64,000 nucleotides of DNA, taken from assembly GCF_001757355.1 (NCBI RefSeq), contig NZ_MINO01000001.1, forward strand, positions 186,001-250,000, read 5' to 3'. This DNA is from Sphingobium phenoxybenzoativorans. Lineage in GTDB: Bacteria; Pseudomonadota; Alphaproteobacteria; Sphingomonadales; Sphingomonadaceae. Shown piece by piece: positions 26,365 through 34,611 of this stretch. A program made the position numbers and the translations under genes. Position 1 is the stretch's first letter, and every line of letters begins with the position of its first letter. Under the pieces are notes generated by a model. It ran no database searches and was not told the origin of the DNA. It saw only the letters and a program-made list of their open reading frames with translations.

Positions 26365-26997
26365 ATGTCGACAGAAGCAACAGCAATGCCGACAGGCGCC
26401 AACCCGGTCTTTCACCTGGCCGAGGAACCCCATCATCCCGAAGGGAGCAGCACCGCGCTCGGCTTCTGGATGTATCTGATGAGCGACTGCCTCATCTTCG
26501 CCTGCCTGTTCGCCACCTTCGGGGTGCTGGGCGGCAGCTATGCGGGCGGGCCGGGGCCGAAGGACCTGTTCGACCTGCCGCTCGTCGCGCTCAACACCGC
26601 GATGCTGCTATTCTCGTCCATCACCTATGGCTTCGCCATGCTGGCGATGGACAAGGGCAGGGTGGGCGCGACCCAGGGATGGCTGGCCATCACCGGCCTG
26701 TTTGGCCTGGCCTTCCTGTCGATCGAGCTGTACGAGTTCGCGCATCTGATCCATGAGGGCGCAACGCCGCAGCGCAGCGCTTTCCTCTCCTCCTTCTTCA
26801 CGCTGGTCGGCACCCATGGCCTTCACGTCACCTTCGGCGTCATCTGGCTGGTGACGCTGATGGTGCAGGTGGGCAAGCATGGCCTGATCGCCGCCAACAG
26901 GCGCCGCCTGATGTGCCTCAGCATGTTCTGGCACTTTCTCGACGTCATCTGGATCGGCGTCTTTACCTTCGTCTATCTGATGGGAATGCTGCGATGA
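26365..26997 (+). CDS. cyoC: Quinol oxidase subunit III
   Basis: The 210-residue protein has five transmembrane helices and subunit III signatures: ALGFWMYLMSDCLIFACLFA, SFFTLVGTHGLHVTFG and FWHFLDVIWIGVFTFVYL. It supports complex stability and proton uptake. It follows cyoB by 5 bp, and its TGA overlaps the cyoD ATG. Confidence 0.96.
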   Translation: MSTEATAMPTGANPVFHLAEEPHHPEGSSTALGFWMYLMSDCLIFACLFATFGVLGGSYAGGPGPKDLFDLPLVALNTAMLLFSSITYGFAMLAMDKGRVGATQGWLAITGLFGLAFLSIELYEFAHLIHEGATPQRSAFLSSFFTLVGTHGLHVTFGVIWLVTLMVQVGKHGLIAANRRRLMCLSMFWHFLDVIWIGVFTFVYLMGMLR

Positions 26998-27389
26998 GCG
27001 CTGAACAGCACACGCACCACGATCAGGGTCATCACGGCCACGATCACGACGATGGCCACGCCCATGGCACGATGGGCGGCTATATGATCGGTTTTGGCCT
27101 GTCGGTGATCCTGACGGCCATTCCCTTCTGGCTGGTGATGACCGGCGCACTGGGCAATGCGCAACTGACCGGCTTCGTAATCATGGCGTTCGCCGTGGTG
27201 CAGATCGTCGTCCACATGATCTATTTCCTGCACATGAGCGCCCGGTCGGAAAGCGGCTGGACGATGATGGCGCTGATCTTCACCATCGTCATCGTCGTCA
27301 TCACCCTCTCCGGGTCGATGTGGGTCATGTATCATCTCAATCACAATATGATGCCCGTGTCGGCGCATGACATGAGCCAGATGCCGTGA
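26994..27389 (+). CDS. cyoD: Quinol oxidase subunit IV, with His-rich N-terminus
   Basis: The ATG at 26994 gives 131 residues. Nine His lie in the first 24 residues (HTHHDQGHHGHDHDDGHAHG), then the three-helix CyoD fold follows (GGYMIGFGLSVILTAIPFWL, IVVHMIYFLHM, SGSMWVMYHLN). Subunit IV helps assemble the CuB site in E. coli bo3. The histidine run is not a standard part of the family and could bind copper or other metal on the cytoplasmic side. It overlaps cyoC by 4 bp. Confidence 0.94.
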   Translation: MSAEQHTHHDQGHHGHDHDDGHAHGTMGGYMIGFGLSVILTAIPFWLVMTGALGNAQLTGFVIMAFAVVQIVVHMIYFLHMSARSESGWTMMALIFTIVIVVITLSGSMWVMYHLNHNMMPVSAHDMSQMP

Positions 27390-27399
27390 TCCCCGCGGC

Positions 27400-27418
27400 C
27401 CTCCCAGCGGGGGAGGGG
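27400..27418. repeat. GC-rich hairpin at the cyoD/SURF1 junction
   Basis: CCCTCCC (27400-27406) and GGGAGGG (27412-27418) pair around AGCGG. The element lies just after the cyoD stop and upstream of the preferred SURF1 ATG. If the overlapping GTG at 27386 were used, it would be translated as part of the SURF1 N-terminus. Confidence 0.6.
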
Positions 27419-27439
27419 CGGCGGTCGCCACGGTCCGGC

Positions 27440-28147
27440 ATGACGGTGGCGCTGACGGGGCTGCTTGCGCTGCTCCTTGTTGCGGGCTTTGTGGCGTTGG
27501 GCGTGTGGCAGGTGCAGCGTCTTGCGTGGAAACGCGCGCTCATCGCCAGCGTAGACGCCCGCATCCACGCCCCGCCCATTGCCGCGCCTGCCCCGGCGGA
27601 ATGGCCTTCAATCACGGCGCAGGCGTCCGAATATCGCCGGATAAGCGCGCACGGCGTCTATCGCTTCGACCGGCAGACGCTAGTCCGCGCCTCCACGGCG
27701 CGCGGCAGCGGCTACTGGGTGATGACGCCGTTCGATACCGGCCGGGGCTTCACGATCCTCGTCAATCGCGGCTTTGTGCCCCCCGGCTGGAAAACGGAAA
27801 GTGGAAACCGGCCCGCCGCTGTCACCGGCTTGCTGCGCATAACGGAACCCGGCGGCGGTTTCCTGCGCGCCAATGATCCCGCCACAGGGCGCTGGTATTC
27901 CCGCGACGTCGCTGCAATCGCCAGAGCGCTTCGCCTAGACCGCACCGCCCCCTATTTCATCGACGCGCAGGCGGCTGGCGGCCCCGACGCGCTGCCGGTG
28001 GGCGGCATGACCGTCGTCTCCTTTCCCAACAATCATCTCGTCTATGCGATCACCTGGTTCGCTCTGGCCCTTATGACGGCGGGCGGTTACATGCTGTTCC
28101 TGAGAGAGGAACGCAGGCTCCGCACGGCGGGTGGAGGCGCGGGATGA
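27440..28147 (+). CDS. SURF1 family oxidase assembly protein
   Basis: From ATG 27440 the protein is 235 residues; a GTG at 27386 would overlap the cyoD stop and add 18 residues coded by a hairpin repeat. SURF1 features are the N-terminal helix VALTGLLALLLVAGFVALGVW then QVQRLAWKRALI, the central GSGYWVMTPFDTGRGFTILVNRGFVP, and a C-terminal helix after NNHLVYAITWFALALM. SURF1 proteins aid haem delivery to subunit I of haem-copper oxidases. Placement after cyoD fits that job. It overlaps regB by 4 bp. Confidence 0.92.
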   Translation: MTVALTGLLALLLVAGFVALGVWQVQRLAWKRALIASVDARIHAPPIAAPAPAEWPSITAQASEYRRISAHGVYRFDRQTLVRASTARGSGYWVMTPFDTGRGFTILVNRGFVPPGWKTESGNRPAAVTGLLRITEPGGGFLRANDPATGRWYSRDVAAIARALRLDRTAPYFIDAQAAGGPDALPVGGMTVVSFPNNHLVYAITWFALALMTAGGYMLFLREERRLRTAGGGAG

Positions 28148-29475
28148 GGGCGCTGAAGATCATTAGCCAGACACGACCGATTTTGCGCAACTGGCCTGCG
28201 GAGGCTGCCGGGCGCAAGAATATGCTGCTGCTCATCCAGCTTCGCTGGATCGCCGCCGCCGGACAGCTTTTCACCATTCTGATCGTGCATTACGGCATGG
28301 GCATCCGCCTGCCGCTGCTGGTCATGATGATCGTTCCTGTCGCCGCCACGGGCCTCAACCTTGGCAGTCTCGCGGTCCTGCGCCGCCGTCAGACGGTCGC
28401 GAATGCGGAGCTGTTTCTGGCCCTGCTTTTTGATGTGGTTGCCTTGACCATCCAGCTCTATCTCAGCGGCGGCGCGACCAATCCGTTCATCTATCTCTAT
28501 CTGCTTCAGGTGGTGCTGGGCGCGATCCTGCTGGACACGCTTTCCGCATGGGCGATCGTTTTTGCGACCAGCGTGTTCGCCGCTATCCTCGCGAAATTCT
28601 ACTGGCCGCTGGTTCTGCCGTCGGCGCTCGCCGAATCCCTGTTCGAAATGCACATCATCGGCGCGTGGATATGCTTTGCGCTGATTGCCGTGCTGCTGGT
28701 CGTTTTCGTGACCCGGATCAACCGCAACCTGCAGGCGCGCGACGCCCGCCTCGCCGATATGCGCCAGCGTGCGGCGGAGGAGGATCATATTGTCCGCATG
28801 GGCCTGCTCGCATCCGGGGCCGCGCATGAGCTGGGTACGCCGCTCTCCTCGCTGGCCGTCATTCTCAACGACTGGAAACGCATGCCGGCCCTTGCCGCTC
28901 AGCCCGGCATTATTGGGGAGATTGAGGAGATGCAGGTCGCGGTCCAGCGCTGCAAGACCATCCTCTCCGGCATTCTCCTCTCCTCCGGTGAGGCGCGGGG
29001 GGAGGCCCCCACGATCATTTCCATCCGCATCTTCCTTGATTATATCGTCAAGGAATGGAGCGTCGCCCATGCGGGCGTGGAGGTCGATTATGACAACAGC
29101 GCCGACGCCGGGCTGGAGATCGTTGCCGATCCGGTGCTCAAGCAGGTCATATATAATGTCCTCGACAATGCGTCGGAGGCCTCGCCCGACTGGATCAGCC
29201 TCTCGGTCGATCAGCAGGGGGATTTCCTGCGCCTTGTGGTGCGCGACGACGGCCCCGGCTTTGCGCCCGGAATGCTGGAAAATCTGGGCAAGCCCTATCA
29301 GTCGAGCAAGGGCAAGCAGGGCGGGGGGCTTGGCCTGTTCCTGGTGCTCAACGTGATGCGCAAGCTGGGCGGAGAGGTGACGGCCGAAAATGGCGTCATG
29401 GGCGGGGCGATCGTGACGCTGTTGTTCCCGCTCGACACGTTGGGCGTTCGCAGGGGGGATGGCGATGTCCGCTGA
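28144..29475 (+). CDS. regB: Redox sensor histidine kinase, RegB/PrrB/ActS type
   Basis: The 443-residue protein has six transmembrane helices (about 28-190). The ubiquinone-binding signature GGATNPF lies at 109-115. The H-box GAAHELGTPLSSL has phosphorylated His228, and the redox-active Cys of the RegB family is present as Cys270 in VQRCKTIL. The ATP-binding domain has NVLDNASEAS and DDGPGFAPGML. In this family the quinone pool and Cys oxidation control autophosphorylation. Its place directly after the quinol oxidase genes links sensor and sensed pathway. It overlaps regA. Confidence 0.92.
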   Translation: MRALKIISQTRPILRNWPAEAAGRKNMLLLIQLRWIAAAGQLFTILIVHYGMGIRLPLLVMMIVPVAATGLNLGSLAVLRRRQTVANAELFLALLFDVVALTIQLYLSGGATNPFIYLYLLQVVLGAILLDTLSAWAIVFATSVFAAILAKFYWPLVLPSALAESLFEMHIIGAWICFALIAVLLVVFVTRINRNLQARDARLADMRQRAAEEDHIVRMGLLASGAAHELGTPLSSLAVILNDWKRMPALAAQPGIIGEIEEMQVAVQRCKTILSGILLSSGEARGEAPTIISIRIFLDYIVKEWSVAHAGVEVDYDNSADAGLEIVADPVLKQVIYNVLDNASEASPDWISLSVDQQGDFLRLVVRDDGPGFAPGMLENLGKPYQSSKGKQGGGLGLFLVLNVMRKLGGEVTAENGVMGGAIVTLLFPLDTLGVRRGDGDVR

Positions 29476-29998
29476 TCGCCATATCGTGATCGTCGAGGAT
29501 GACGAGGCGTTCGCCAATACGCTTGCCCGGTCGTTTGAACGGCGCGGCTATAATGTCCATCTCGCCCACAGCCATGAGGCGCTGGTCGAATTGCTGGCGC
29601 AGCATAGTCCCGGCTTCGCGGTCGTCGATCTGAAACTGGGCAGCGCATCCGGCCTCGTCTGCGTTCAGACCCTCCATGCCCATGACCCGGCGATGAAGAT
29701 CGTTGTGCTGACCGGCTTCGCCAGCATTGCGACGGCCGTCGAGGCGATCAAGCTTGGCGCGTCCCACTATCTCGCCAAGCCGTCCAATACGGACGACATA
29801 GAGGCCGCCTTCGGCCGCACCGATGGCGATGTCACCGCCCCGCTGACTGAACGCCACACCTCGATCAAAACCCTGGAGTGGGAACGCATCCACGAAACCT
29901 TGGCCGAAACCGGTTTCAATATTTCGGAAACGGCCCGGCGGCTGGGCATGCACCGCCGTACGCTCGCGCGAAAACTCGGCAAGCGTCAGATTGGCTGA
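29465..29998 (+). CDS. regA: Response regulator, RegA/PrrA/ActR type
   Basis: The ATG at 29465 follows GGGGGG with good spacing; the ATG at 29459 lies inside that site. The 177-residue protein has a receiver domain with acidic EDD, phospho-acceptor Asp55 (VVDLKLGS) and Lys in YLAKPSNTDD. A linker and a Fis-type helix-turn-helix follow (LAETGFNISETARRLGMHRRTL), which is the highly conserved RegA DNA-binding end. It probably controls oxidase and other redox genes. It overlaps regB by 11 bp. Confidence 0.93.
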   Translation: MSADRHIVIVEDDEAFANTLARSFERRGYNVHLAHSHEALVELLAQHSPGFAVVDLKLGSASGLVCVQTLHAHDPAMKIVVLTGFASIATAVEAIKLGASHYLAKPSNTDDIEAAFGRTDGDVTAPLTERHTSIKTLEWERIHETLAETGFNISETARRLGMHRRTLARKLGKRQIG

Positions 29999-30469
29999 AA
30001 ATAACGTTCGATATGTGAAACAGCGTAGATTGCGCACGGGATAGCAAATCTTCATTCGAACGGCATTGACCGATAATATCTCTATCACGTAAGTAGACAT
30101 CATTCGAAAGGCCATGCGGCTTGCCCCCGTATGACCAGCCTCATCAGGCCGGATGTTCAGGGCACGCGGGTTTTGATCGGGATGCAGCTTGCTCCGCGTT
30201 ATCAACGGCTAAAGCGCACGATGCTAAGGCGACCACGCCAGGGATCGTGTTCCCCCCAATGTAGGGGAAGTAACGATGCATAAGCTTCACTAAACACCGG
30301 ATCGGGGGATAGGGCGGCTGCCGGTTGTCACCGGCCTGCAGCATCCTTTCGCGCGGTTTCCGTTGGCCAGTCCGCCCGCCGGTCGCCTGACTGCAGCCGC
30401 ACTTCGACATCGGGAGATTGTCCCGTCGCGACAGGGTCGCGGCGAACGGGTCCTGCATGTCCAAGCCAT
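29999..30469. other. Intergenic region between regA and the sulfate-ester operon
   Basis: No convincing gene was found in these 470 bp. A minus-strand frame runs through it (30144-30653) but has no family signature and no ribosome site. Small stems such as GCCGGTTGTCACCGGC are present near 30317-30332. The promoter of the downstream operon presumably lies here. Confidence 0.5.
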
Positions 30470-30494
30470 CCGAAAAGCGCCCGGCGCCTTTCGG
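30470..30494 (+). promoter_or_regulatory. Hairpin just before the small-ORF ribosome site
   Basis: CCGAAAAGCGC and GCGCCTTTCGG pair (one A-C mismatch) around a CCG loop, right before AAAGGAGG (30495-30502). Such a stem could hold or free the strong ribosome site in the leader of the TonB-sulfatase operon. The sequence does not match any riboswitch class I recognise. Confidence 0.45.
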
Positions 30495-30506
30495 AAAGGA
30501 GGCGTC

Positions 30507-30659
30507 ATGCCCGGTAGAATTCCATCCAAGGGCGCTTCGCCGCGCACCTATTCCGTGTCCCTTCAACAGGCTGCGGCCGCCATTTTCGGCGTCGCCCTGA
30601 TTGATGGCGAACCGTCTCGCAAGCCCGCCCGTCCACCGCGCGGGGCGCAACATTCATAA
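30507..30659 (+). CDS. Small leader ORF upstream of the TonB receptor (50 aa)
   Basis: The ATG has an almost ideal ribosome site, AAAGGAGG with 4 bp spacing, the best in the region. The 50-residue product begins MPGRIPSKGASPRTYSVSLQ, is basic and has one short hydrophobic stretch (AAAAIFGVALI). It ends 19 bp before the TonB receptor GTG, so it may couple translation or act as a leader peptide. It has no Cys or Met run that would suggest amino-acid attenuation. No family is recognised. Confidence 0.4.
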   Translation: MPGRIPSKGASPRTYSVSLQQAAAAIFGVALIDGEPSRKPARPPRGAQHS

Positions 30660-30678
30660 AAGAAATCAGGGAAAAACA

Positions 30679-33138
30679 GTGACCTATAATGATGTTTCCA
30701 AAAGTGATCGCCTTGCCTTCCGGCGCTTTCTGCTCTCCGGCGCTTTCCTTGGCGTGTTGACGGCGACGCCGGGCATGGCCGCAGAGCAGCCCACCGTCGC
30801 GCCGGTGGCGGTGGCTGCAGGGGCCGATGCCGCGGATGCGGAAGCGGGCGGCGAGATATTCGTAACCGCCCGCCGCCGGGAGGAGGATGCGCAGGATGTC
30901 CCCATCGCTCTGAGCGTCGTCAGCGCGAACTCGCTCGAAAAGACCGGCAATTTCACTCTGGGCCAGGTGCAGCAGCTTGTGCCGAGCCTTCAGGTGTTCA
31001 GCTTCAACCCGCGCAATACCAATGTGAATATTCGCGGTCTCGGCTCCAACGTCGCGCTGACCAATGACGGACTGGAAAACGGCGTCGGCTTCTACGTCGA
31101 CAATGTCTATTACGGCCGCCCCGGTCAGTCGCAGTTCGATCTGGTCGACCTGCAGCAGATAGAGGTGCTGCGCGGGCCGCAGGGGACATTGTTCGGTAAG
31201 AACACGACCGCTGGCGCGATCAATATCACGACCCGTGAACCGAGCTTCGATCCTGACTTTTTCGGCGAAGTCACGCTCGGCACCTATGGCTATCATCAGG
31301 TCCGGGCATCGGTTTCCGCGCCGCTGGTCGCGGACAAGGTGGCGTTCCGGCTGAGCGTTGCCGACACGCATCGCGACGGCTTCCTGACTAACCTGCATGA
31401 TGGGTCAAAGGCGCAGGATTACGACAATTTCTCGGTGCGCGGCCAATTGCTGGTCAAGCCCACGGATACGCTATCGGTCAAGATCATCGGGGATTATTCC
31501 CATCAGAAACAGCATTTCGCGCTGAATATCCCGGTCAATTACTTCTCGACCTACGACAGCGGCATCACGATCGCCAACAACTTCCTCGCCCGTGTCGGAC
31601 GCGCCGGATACACGCCGCTTCCCGCCGATCCCTTTGCGCGCAACGGGGATTCGGACGGCCATTACCAGGCTTTCATGAAGGGCTATGGCGTGTCCGGTCA
31701 GGTTGACTGGGACCTGGGGCCTGCCGCGCTGACGTCCATCACCGCCTATCGCTGGTGGGACTGGGATCCGGCCAATGACGGCGACTCAACGGGCCTGCCC
31801 GTGATCACCAAGGCGCAGCAGGCCAATCGCCAGCGCCAGTTCAGCCAGGAAATCCGCCTCGCCTCAACCGGCAGCAACACAATCGATTATGTCGTTGGCG
31901 CTTATTATTTCTGGCAGATCGTGCGCGGCTATGGCGCATCGGCCTATGGCTCGGCTGCGGCCAACTGGAATTTTCCGCCGCCCGGCGTGGCGGGGGCGAC
32001 CGATCCGGTCATCGCCAACGCTGCATTGAACGGTTTCGAGGCCCGGTCGACATCAACGCCGGAGACCAAGAGCTATGCCCTGTTCGGCCAGGCGACCTGG
32101 AACATCAGCGACAGCCTCAGCTTCACCGGCGGCCTGCGCTATACGCATGAGAAGAAGAACGGGGCCTATAACCAATATTGGTACGCCGGGAATGACCTGT
32201 CCGGCCTGACCGCCGCTCAGGCGGCTGCGGCGCGCGCCATCCGCACCCGCTTCAATCCCGTCACCAGCTACACTGTCGGCCTCACCGACAACAGTGTTTC
32301 GGGCCTCGCCACGCTGAGTTGGAAGGTGACGCAGGATGTCCTGCTCTACGGCTCCTATTCGCGGGGCAACAAGTCCGGCGGCCTTAATCTGACGGTCCTG
32401 CCCGCCGGCGCGACCGCAGAGGTGGAGCCGGAAACCGTCGACAGTTTCGAAGTCGGCCTGAAAAGCCAGTTTTTCGACAAGAAGCTGACCTTCAACGCCG
32501 CGGGTTTCTGGACGGAGGTCAGCGATTATCAGACCGCGATCACCGTCATCCCGGCCTCTGGACCGGTCATCCAATATATCTCCAACATACCGAAGGTCCG
32601 CTCGCGCGGGCTGGAGGCGGACCTCAGCTATGCGCCGAGCAAGTGGATCAGTTTCTCCGCCTCCGGCTCCTATATCGAGACGACCTACCGCAACTATACC
32701 AATGCCCCCAATGCGCAGGAGCATAATCCGGTCGTCACGCCGGGCGATCCCACATCCGGCCCGACGCAGGACCTGTCCGGCGTGCAATTGGGCGGGGTGC
32801 CGAAATTCACCTACACGCTCGGCGTCGACGTCGCTCAGCCGCTGACGCAATGGGAAGGGCGGGGGGTCGAGATTTACGGCCATGCCGACTTCTCGCACCG
32901 CACGGGGTTCAACACCTCCTCGACCAACAGCCGCTATGCCGATGTGCCGGGTTATGGCCTGCTCAATGCGCGCATCGGTCTGCGCGTCGATGACGGGCTT
33001 TGGGACATATCCCTCTGGGCGCGCAACCTGACGGACAAGAACTATTTCCAGGCCCTGTCCCCGGGCGCCTTCGGTCTCGTCACCGGCACGATAGGCGATC
33101 CCCGCACCATCGGCGTCACCCTTCGAACGAAATTGTGA
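30679..33138 (+). CDS. TonB-dependent receptor of the sulfate-ester operon
   Basis: The GTG at 30679 has AGGG 7 bp upstream and gives 819 residues. A TTG or ATG near 30601 would place a long poor-quality leader before the signal peptide (FRRFLLSGAFLGVLTATPGMAA). The TonB-box-like EIFVTARRREEDAQDVPIAL is followed by a plug with VNIRGLGSN and VLRGPQGTLFGKNTTAGAIN, then the barrel, ending GVTLRTKL. It is probably the outer-membrane import route for the compound handled by the dioxygenase and sulfatase downstream. Confidence 0.92.
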   Translation: MTYNDVSKSDRLAFRRFLLSGAFLGVLTATPGMAAEQPTVAPVAVAAGADAADAEAGGEIFVTARRREEDAQDVPIALSVVSANSLEKTGNFTLGQVQQLVPSLQVFSFNPRNTNVNIRGLGSNVALTNDGLENGVGFYVDNVYYGRPGQSQFDLVDLQQIEVLRGPQGTLFGKNTTAGAINITTREPSFDPDFFGEVTLGTYGYHQVRASVSAPLVADKVAFRLSVADTHRDGFLTNLHDGSKAQDYDNFSVRGQLLVKPTDTLSVKIIGDYSHQKQHFALNIPVNYFSTYDSGITIANNFLARVGRAGYTPLPADPFARNGDSDGHYQAFMKGYGVSGQVDWDLGPAALTSITAYRWWDWDPANDGDSTGLPVITKAQQANRQRQFSQEIRLASTGSNTIDYVVGAYYFWQIVRGYGASAYGSAAANWNFPPPGVAGATDPVIANAALNGFEARSTSTPETKSYALFGQATWNISDSLSFTGGLRYTHEKKNGAYNQYWYAGNDLSGLTAAQAAAARAIRTRFNPVTSYTVGLTDNSVSGLATLSWKVTQDVLLYGSYSRGNKSGGLNLTVLPAGATAEVEPETVDSFEVGLKSQFFDKKLTFNAAGFWTEVSDYQTAITVIPASGPVIQYISNIPKVRSRGLEADLSYAPSKWISFSASGSYIETTYRNYTNAPNAQEHNPVVTPGDPTSGPTQDLSGVQLGGVPKFTYTLGVDVAQPLTQWEGRGVEIYGHADFSHRTGFNTSSTNSRYADVPGYGLLNARIGLRVDDGLWDISLWARNLTDKNYFQALSPGAFGLVTGTIGDPRTIGVTLRTKL

Positions 33139-33145
33139 GGTCATC

Positions 33146-34567
33146 ATGGCGACTGTTCTGCGAAGCACTGTCACGGCCAAAGCTGCGTCCGGTTCGCCGG
33201 GCAGGCGAAAGGGCGGCTCCACTGGGCAACTCAGCCCGTGGCGGCTGGCGGGCTTCGCCTCGCTCACCGTGCCGATCTACGCAGCGCAGATGCCGCTGGC
33301 GGTGCACCTGCCAGCGATTTACAGCCAGCATTTCGGTCTTTCGCTGGCGGCGATCGGCGCGATCTTCCTGGCGGAGCGGCTCTGGGGCGCTGCGGCGGAC
33401 CCGTTGATCGGCGCGCTCAGCGACCGCACCCGTTCACGCTTCGGCAGGAGGAGGCCGTGGATCGTCGCCGGCGCCATCGCCTTCGGGCTGGCCGCGATAG
33501 CCCTGTTTTTTCCCGTTTTCGGCGTAACGCCCGTCTATCTCGCGGTGTCGCTGTTCATCATGTATCTGGGCTGGTCGATGATCCAGATCCCCTATCTTGC
33601 CTGGTCGGGCGAGATTTTCGGGGAATATCATGAGCGCACCCGGATCGCCACGTTCCAGGCCGTGGCGGGGGCGTCCTCGCTGCTCCTCGTGCTTGTCTTG
33701 CCCACGATCATCGATCAGGTCGATCCGCAGGATGGCGCGTTGAAACTGGGCGCGATGGGGGCGGTCGTAATCGTCAGCCTCATCCTGTCGCTGAATTTCG
33801 CGCTCCGCGCTTTCCCGGAAAAGCCTGCTCCCCTGACCCAGCCGGCCCGCCTGCCGCTGCGGGAAGCGCTTCGCGTGGTGTTCGCCGACCGCCTTCTGCT
33901 GCGCGTGCTGGCCTCCGACCTCGCCGTGACGACGGGGCAGGGCATTCGCTCCGTGCTGATCGTCTTTTTCGTCACCCATTATATGGGCCTGCCCCAATGG
34001 GCGAGCGGCCTGTTCCTGCTGCAATTCATCTTCGGCATCGTCGCCGGGCCGATATGGGCGCAGATCGGCTACCGCATCGGCAAGCATCGCGCGGCCGTTG
34101 CCGGAGAAGTGGTGCAGATCGCCATAAATCTCGGCCTGCTGCTCGTCACGCCCGGCAATCTCCCCTTGTTGCTTGGTCTTACCGTGGCGCAGGGTTTTGC
34201 GCAGGGATCGGGCAATCTGATGCTCCGGGCCATCGTCGCGGACGTCGCTGACCGCCACCGCCTGGAAACCGGGCATGATCGCGCCGCGCTCTTTTTCTCG
34301 GCTTTCAGCCTGTCGATGAAGGGCGGCATGGCGCTGGCGGTGGGCATCGCTCTGCCTCTGGTCGGCTGGCTCGGTTTCGATCCCACAGCGCCCGCCAACA
34401 CGCCCGCGGCGCTGAACGGCCTTCTCTACGTCTTCGCCTTTGGCCCCGCCGTCGCCCACCTCATTTCCGCCGCCTTCATTCACGGCTTTCCGCTGGATGA
34501 GGCAGAGCACAGCCGAATTCGCCGGGCGCTGGATGAACGCGACCACGCGCTCCAGCCCGCCGAATGA
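33146..34567 (+). CDS. GPH-family MFS symporter
   Basis: The protein has 473 residues with 12 predicted helices. The glycoside-pentoside-hexuronide:cation signature is clear in the first cytoplasmic loop: DPLIGALSDRTRSRFGRRRP. The MelB-type cation site helix (AERLWGAAADPLIG) also fits. It starts 8 bp after the TonB receptor and overlaps the region before the dioxygenase start, so it is probably the inner-membrane importer for the same substrate, perhaps a sulfated sugar, steroid or alkyl ester. Confidence 0.88.
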   Translation: MATVLRSTVTAKAASGSPGRRKGGSTGQLSPWRLAGFASLTVPIYAAQMPLAVHLPAIYSQHFGLSLAAIGAIFLAERLWGAAADPLIGALSDRTRSRFGRRRPWIVAGAIAFGLAAIALFFPVFGVTPVYLAVSLFIMYLGWSMIQIPYLAWSGEIFGEYHERTRIATFQAVAGASSLLLVLVLPTIIDQVDPQDGALKLGAMGAVVIVSLILSLNFALRAFPEKPAPLTQPARLPLREALRVVFADRLLLRVLASDLAVTTGQGIRSVLIVFFVTHYMGLPQWASGLFLLQFIFGIVAGPIWAQIGYRIGKHRAAVAGEVVQIAINLGLLLVTPGNLPLLLGLTVAQGFAQGSGNLMLRAIVADVADRHRLETGHDRAALFFSAFSLSMKGGMALAVGIALPLVGWLGFDPTAPANTPAALNGLLYVFAFGPAVAHLISAAFIHGFPLDEAEHSRIRRALDERDHALQPAE

Positions 34568-34611
34568 CCCCGCCAACCCCCAACCCGACAATCCCACGGA
34601 AGGACAATGCC

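Noticed and set aside
23129-26997. Cytochrome c oxidase (aa3, CuA type)
   Set aside because: Subunit II lacks the CuA cysteines and has ANYSGAGFSHM there, as in quinol oxidases; there is no cytochrome c domain.
30144-30653. Minus-strand ORF in the leader of the sulfate-ester operon
   Set aside because: No start signal or signature; it overlaps a plus-strand ORF with an excellent ribosome site.
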